Below are positions 6,246 through 7,086 of a DNA stretch of 7,086 nucleotides, one piece after another. The notes below the pieces were generated by a model. It saw nothing but the letters and a program-made list of their open reading frames with translations, was not told the origin of the DNA and did not search any database. Positions within the stretch are counted from its first letter, which is position 1; each line of letters begins with the position of its first letter. This stretch comes from CAZECE01 sp964510525 (GTDB lineage: Bacteria; Pseudomonadota; Gammaproteobacteria; Pseudomonadales; JANQJO01). The translations under genes and the position numbers were made by a program. The stretch covers positions 1 through 7,086 of the forward strand of contig CAZECE010000128.1 of assembly GCA_964510525.1 (NCBI GenBank), in the 5' to 3' direction.

Positions 6246-6664
6246 TGGCTGATAACGATACAGCTGACTACGATTACACGTTTAAAACCGAGCTTAAAGA
6301 TGCCTGGTCCGATGGCATGGGCCACATTAACCATGCGTATTATCTGTCGTTGGGTGAGCAAGCCCGTTGGGCCTGGGCCACAGAGTTGGGTGTGGGTAAA
6401 TCCCATATTGAAGCCACTGGTGTTGGTTGGGTGATATTAGAAGCGCACGTCAAATACCTAAAAGAGCTGCGCGCCAACGAACAGATTCACATTGGTTGCA
6501 AATTAATGGACTTTAAACACAAAGTAGGCCGCATTAAACACGACGTTTATAGGGAACATACTTTATGTGCCGTTGTTGAAGTGGTGTTCGGATTTTTTGA
6601 TCTCAAGCAACGTAAGTTGGTACCGCCTGACGACACATTAAAACAAACTTTTGGAATTGCATAA
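6245..6664 (+). CDS. Acyl-CoA thioesterase, hotdog fold (4HBT/YbgC-like, 139 aa)
   Basis: This cytoplasmic enzyme probably hydrolyses an acyl-CoA or related thioester. The family signature SDGMGHINHAYYLSLGEQAR runs from residue 22, with Asp23 in the place of the catalytic Asp of the D-x-M-G-H-[VI]-N motif. GWVILEAHVKYLKEL (61-75) matches the strand that pairs across the hotdog dimer, and the rest alternates strands as in a single hotdog domain. Length (139) is normal for the family. The ATG overlaps the prfC stop by one base, and a GGGAG motif lies about 11 bases upstream inside prfC, so it is probably translationally coupled to RF3. Substrate cannot be deduced; this branch resembles generic acyl-CoA thioesterases more than Tol-Pal-linked YbgC, and tol genes are not nearby. 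Confidence 0.88.
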   Translation: MADNDTADYDYTFKTELKDAWSDGMGHINHAYYLSLGEQARWAWATELGVGKSHIEATGVGWVILEAHVKYLKELRANEQIHIGCKLMDFKHKVGRIKHDVYREHTLCAVVEVVFGFFDLKQRKLVPPDDTLKQTFGIA

Positions 6665-6681
6665 CCTATGTTTGCTAGAAT
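6651..6681 (+). promoter_or_regulatory. Candidate extended -10 promoter for zapG
   Basis: TGCTAGAAT at 6673-6681 fits an extended -10 element (TGN followed by TAGAAT, 5/6 to consensus). A TTGGAA at 6651-6656 is a possible -35, with a long 19-bp spacer. CTAGAA (6675-6680) also forms an inverted repeat with TTCTAG at 6698-6703, overlapping the -10, so a repressor site is conceivable. A second weaker pair is TTGTTC (6695-6700) with TATTAA (6718-6723), 17 bp apart. Confidence 0.4.
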
Positions 6682-6694
6682 ATCAGCCATTCAA

Positions 6695-6736
6695 TTGTTC
6701 TAGTATTATTGTTCGAGTATTAATGTTCGCTAATTT
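6695..6736 (+). repeat. 14-bp tandem repeat upstream of zapG
   Basis: Three units with a 14-bp period lie at 6695-6708 (TTGTTCTAGTATTA), 6709-6722 (TTGTTCGAGTATTA) and 6723-6736 (ATGTTCGCTAATTT). The first two differ at one base; the third is degenerate but keeps TGTTCG. The array fills the leader between the candidate promoter and the ribosome binding site AAGAGAG (6738-6744). Confidence 0.65.
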
Positions 6737-6751
6737 TAAGAGAGACGTCGC

Positions 6752-7086
6752 ATGGATTTGTTGTCGGCCTTGGCTATTTTATTTATTGGTATTTTTTTAG
6801 GCGCGCTGCTTGGGCGTTTCTTTTTCGCAAATGGCAATCGGGAAAACAATTTGTCGCAACAACTGGATGAAGTCCACTCTGAATACGCGGGCTATCAACA
6901 AAAGGTTGATGACCACTTTAAAACCACGGCCGAACTGGTCAACAAACTCACCCACGCTTACAGCAATATTCATGAGCACTTGGCCAGCGGCGCACAGGAT
7001 TTATCCAAGCGCACGCTCGCCCACACGGAAATAGAGCGTCTCCATTCCAATCCAAGCAGCCTCCAAGAAAGCACTCCCATACCTAA
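6752..7086 (+). CDS. zapG: ZapG/YhcB-type membrane protein (DUF1043), 3' end outside the window
   Basis: The visible 111 codons begin at ATG 6752, seven bases after AAGAGAG. The protein opens with one hydrophobic transmembrane helix (about residues 4-25, LSALAILFIGIFLGALLGRFFF) with a short periplasmic or no leader, followed by a cytoplasmic, coiled-coil-prone region. The segment YQQKVDDHFKTTAELVNKL and the following THAYSNIHEHLASGAQDL match the DUF1043 pattern (E. coli YhcB: helix with SHF, then a SAELL-type helix and YRQLYQHMA). In E. coli this protein is an inner-membrane factor linked to cell division and envelope homeostasis. The Ser/Pro-rich stretch at the right edge is probably the start of a disordered tail; the stop is not in the window. 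It likely has its own promoter in the 87-bp upstream gap, so it need not belong to the prfC operon. Confidence 0.88.
   Translation, partial: MDLLSALAILFIGIFLGALLGRFFFANGNRENNLSQQLDEVHSEYAGYQQKVDDHFKTTAELVNKLTHAYSNIHEHLASGAQDLSKRTLAHTEIERLHSNPSSLQESTPIP

Noticed and set aside
6810..7034. Alternative-frame open frames over the zapG start region
   Set aside because: The frame starting at 6752 has a ribosome binding site, a membrane anchor and the DUF1043 pattern; the others are shadows.
1..7086. Mobile element, CRISPR array, tRNA or rRNA
   Set aside because: No transposase or integrase motifs, no regularly spaced repeat-spacer array, and no cloverleaf or rRNA-like stretch were seen on either strand.

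Overview
The window looks like chromosomal DNA of a gammaproteobacterium. The strongest sign is gene order: a HolD-like gene, rimI and prfC lie in the same relative order as holD-rimI-yjjG-prfC in Escherichia coli, without yjjG. The LeuA, RimI and RF3 proteins have the length and residue pattern of gammaproteobacterial orthologues, and the window ends in a zapG (yhcB)-type gene. A marine Oceanospirillales-like host would fit the moderate GC and style, but that is a guess.

Left part (1-1287): an accessory-looking segment. A large gene enters from beyond the left edge and ends at 946. Its N-terminal part is AT-rich (about 35% GC in 241-360, hand count), while its last ~110 codons are close to the composition of the housekeeping genes (about 51% GC in 661-840). 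It is followed by a small gene for a disordered, very lysine-rich 81-residue protein. I cannot assign a function to either. The C-terminal helices of the first gene faintly recall hydrophilic type III secretion needle-tip or filament proteins, but only as a hypothesis.

Middle (1307-4578): a leftward SemiSWEET sugar-transporter gene diverges from a rightward run leuA, holD, rimI. The 110-bp divergent region holds three phased TTAGAMAC repeats and a perfect 17-bp dyad, a candidate operator. leuA (leucine biosynthesis, first committed step) and holD (psi subunit of the DNA polymerase III clamp loader) overlap by one base. rimI (N-terminal acetylation of ribosomal protein S18) begins 16 bp after holD with no visible Shine-Dalgarno.

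Right part (4579-7086): an AT-rich spacer with a 19-bp-period repeat leads into prfC (release factor 3), overlapped by one base (TGATG) by a hotdog-fold acyl-CoA thioesterase gene. An 87-bp spacer with an extended -10 motif and a 14-bp-period repeat precedes zapG, cut by the right edge.

I see no mobile element, CRISPR array, tRNA or rRNA. No convincing new defence or secretion system is visible here; the best leads are the mosaic first gene with its small basic partner, the repeat-expanded psi subunit with an A9 slippery tract, and the phased repeats before leuA.
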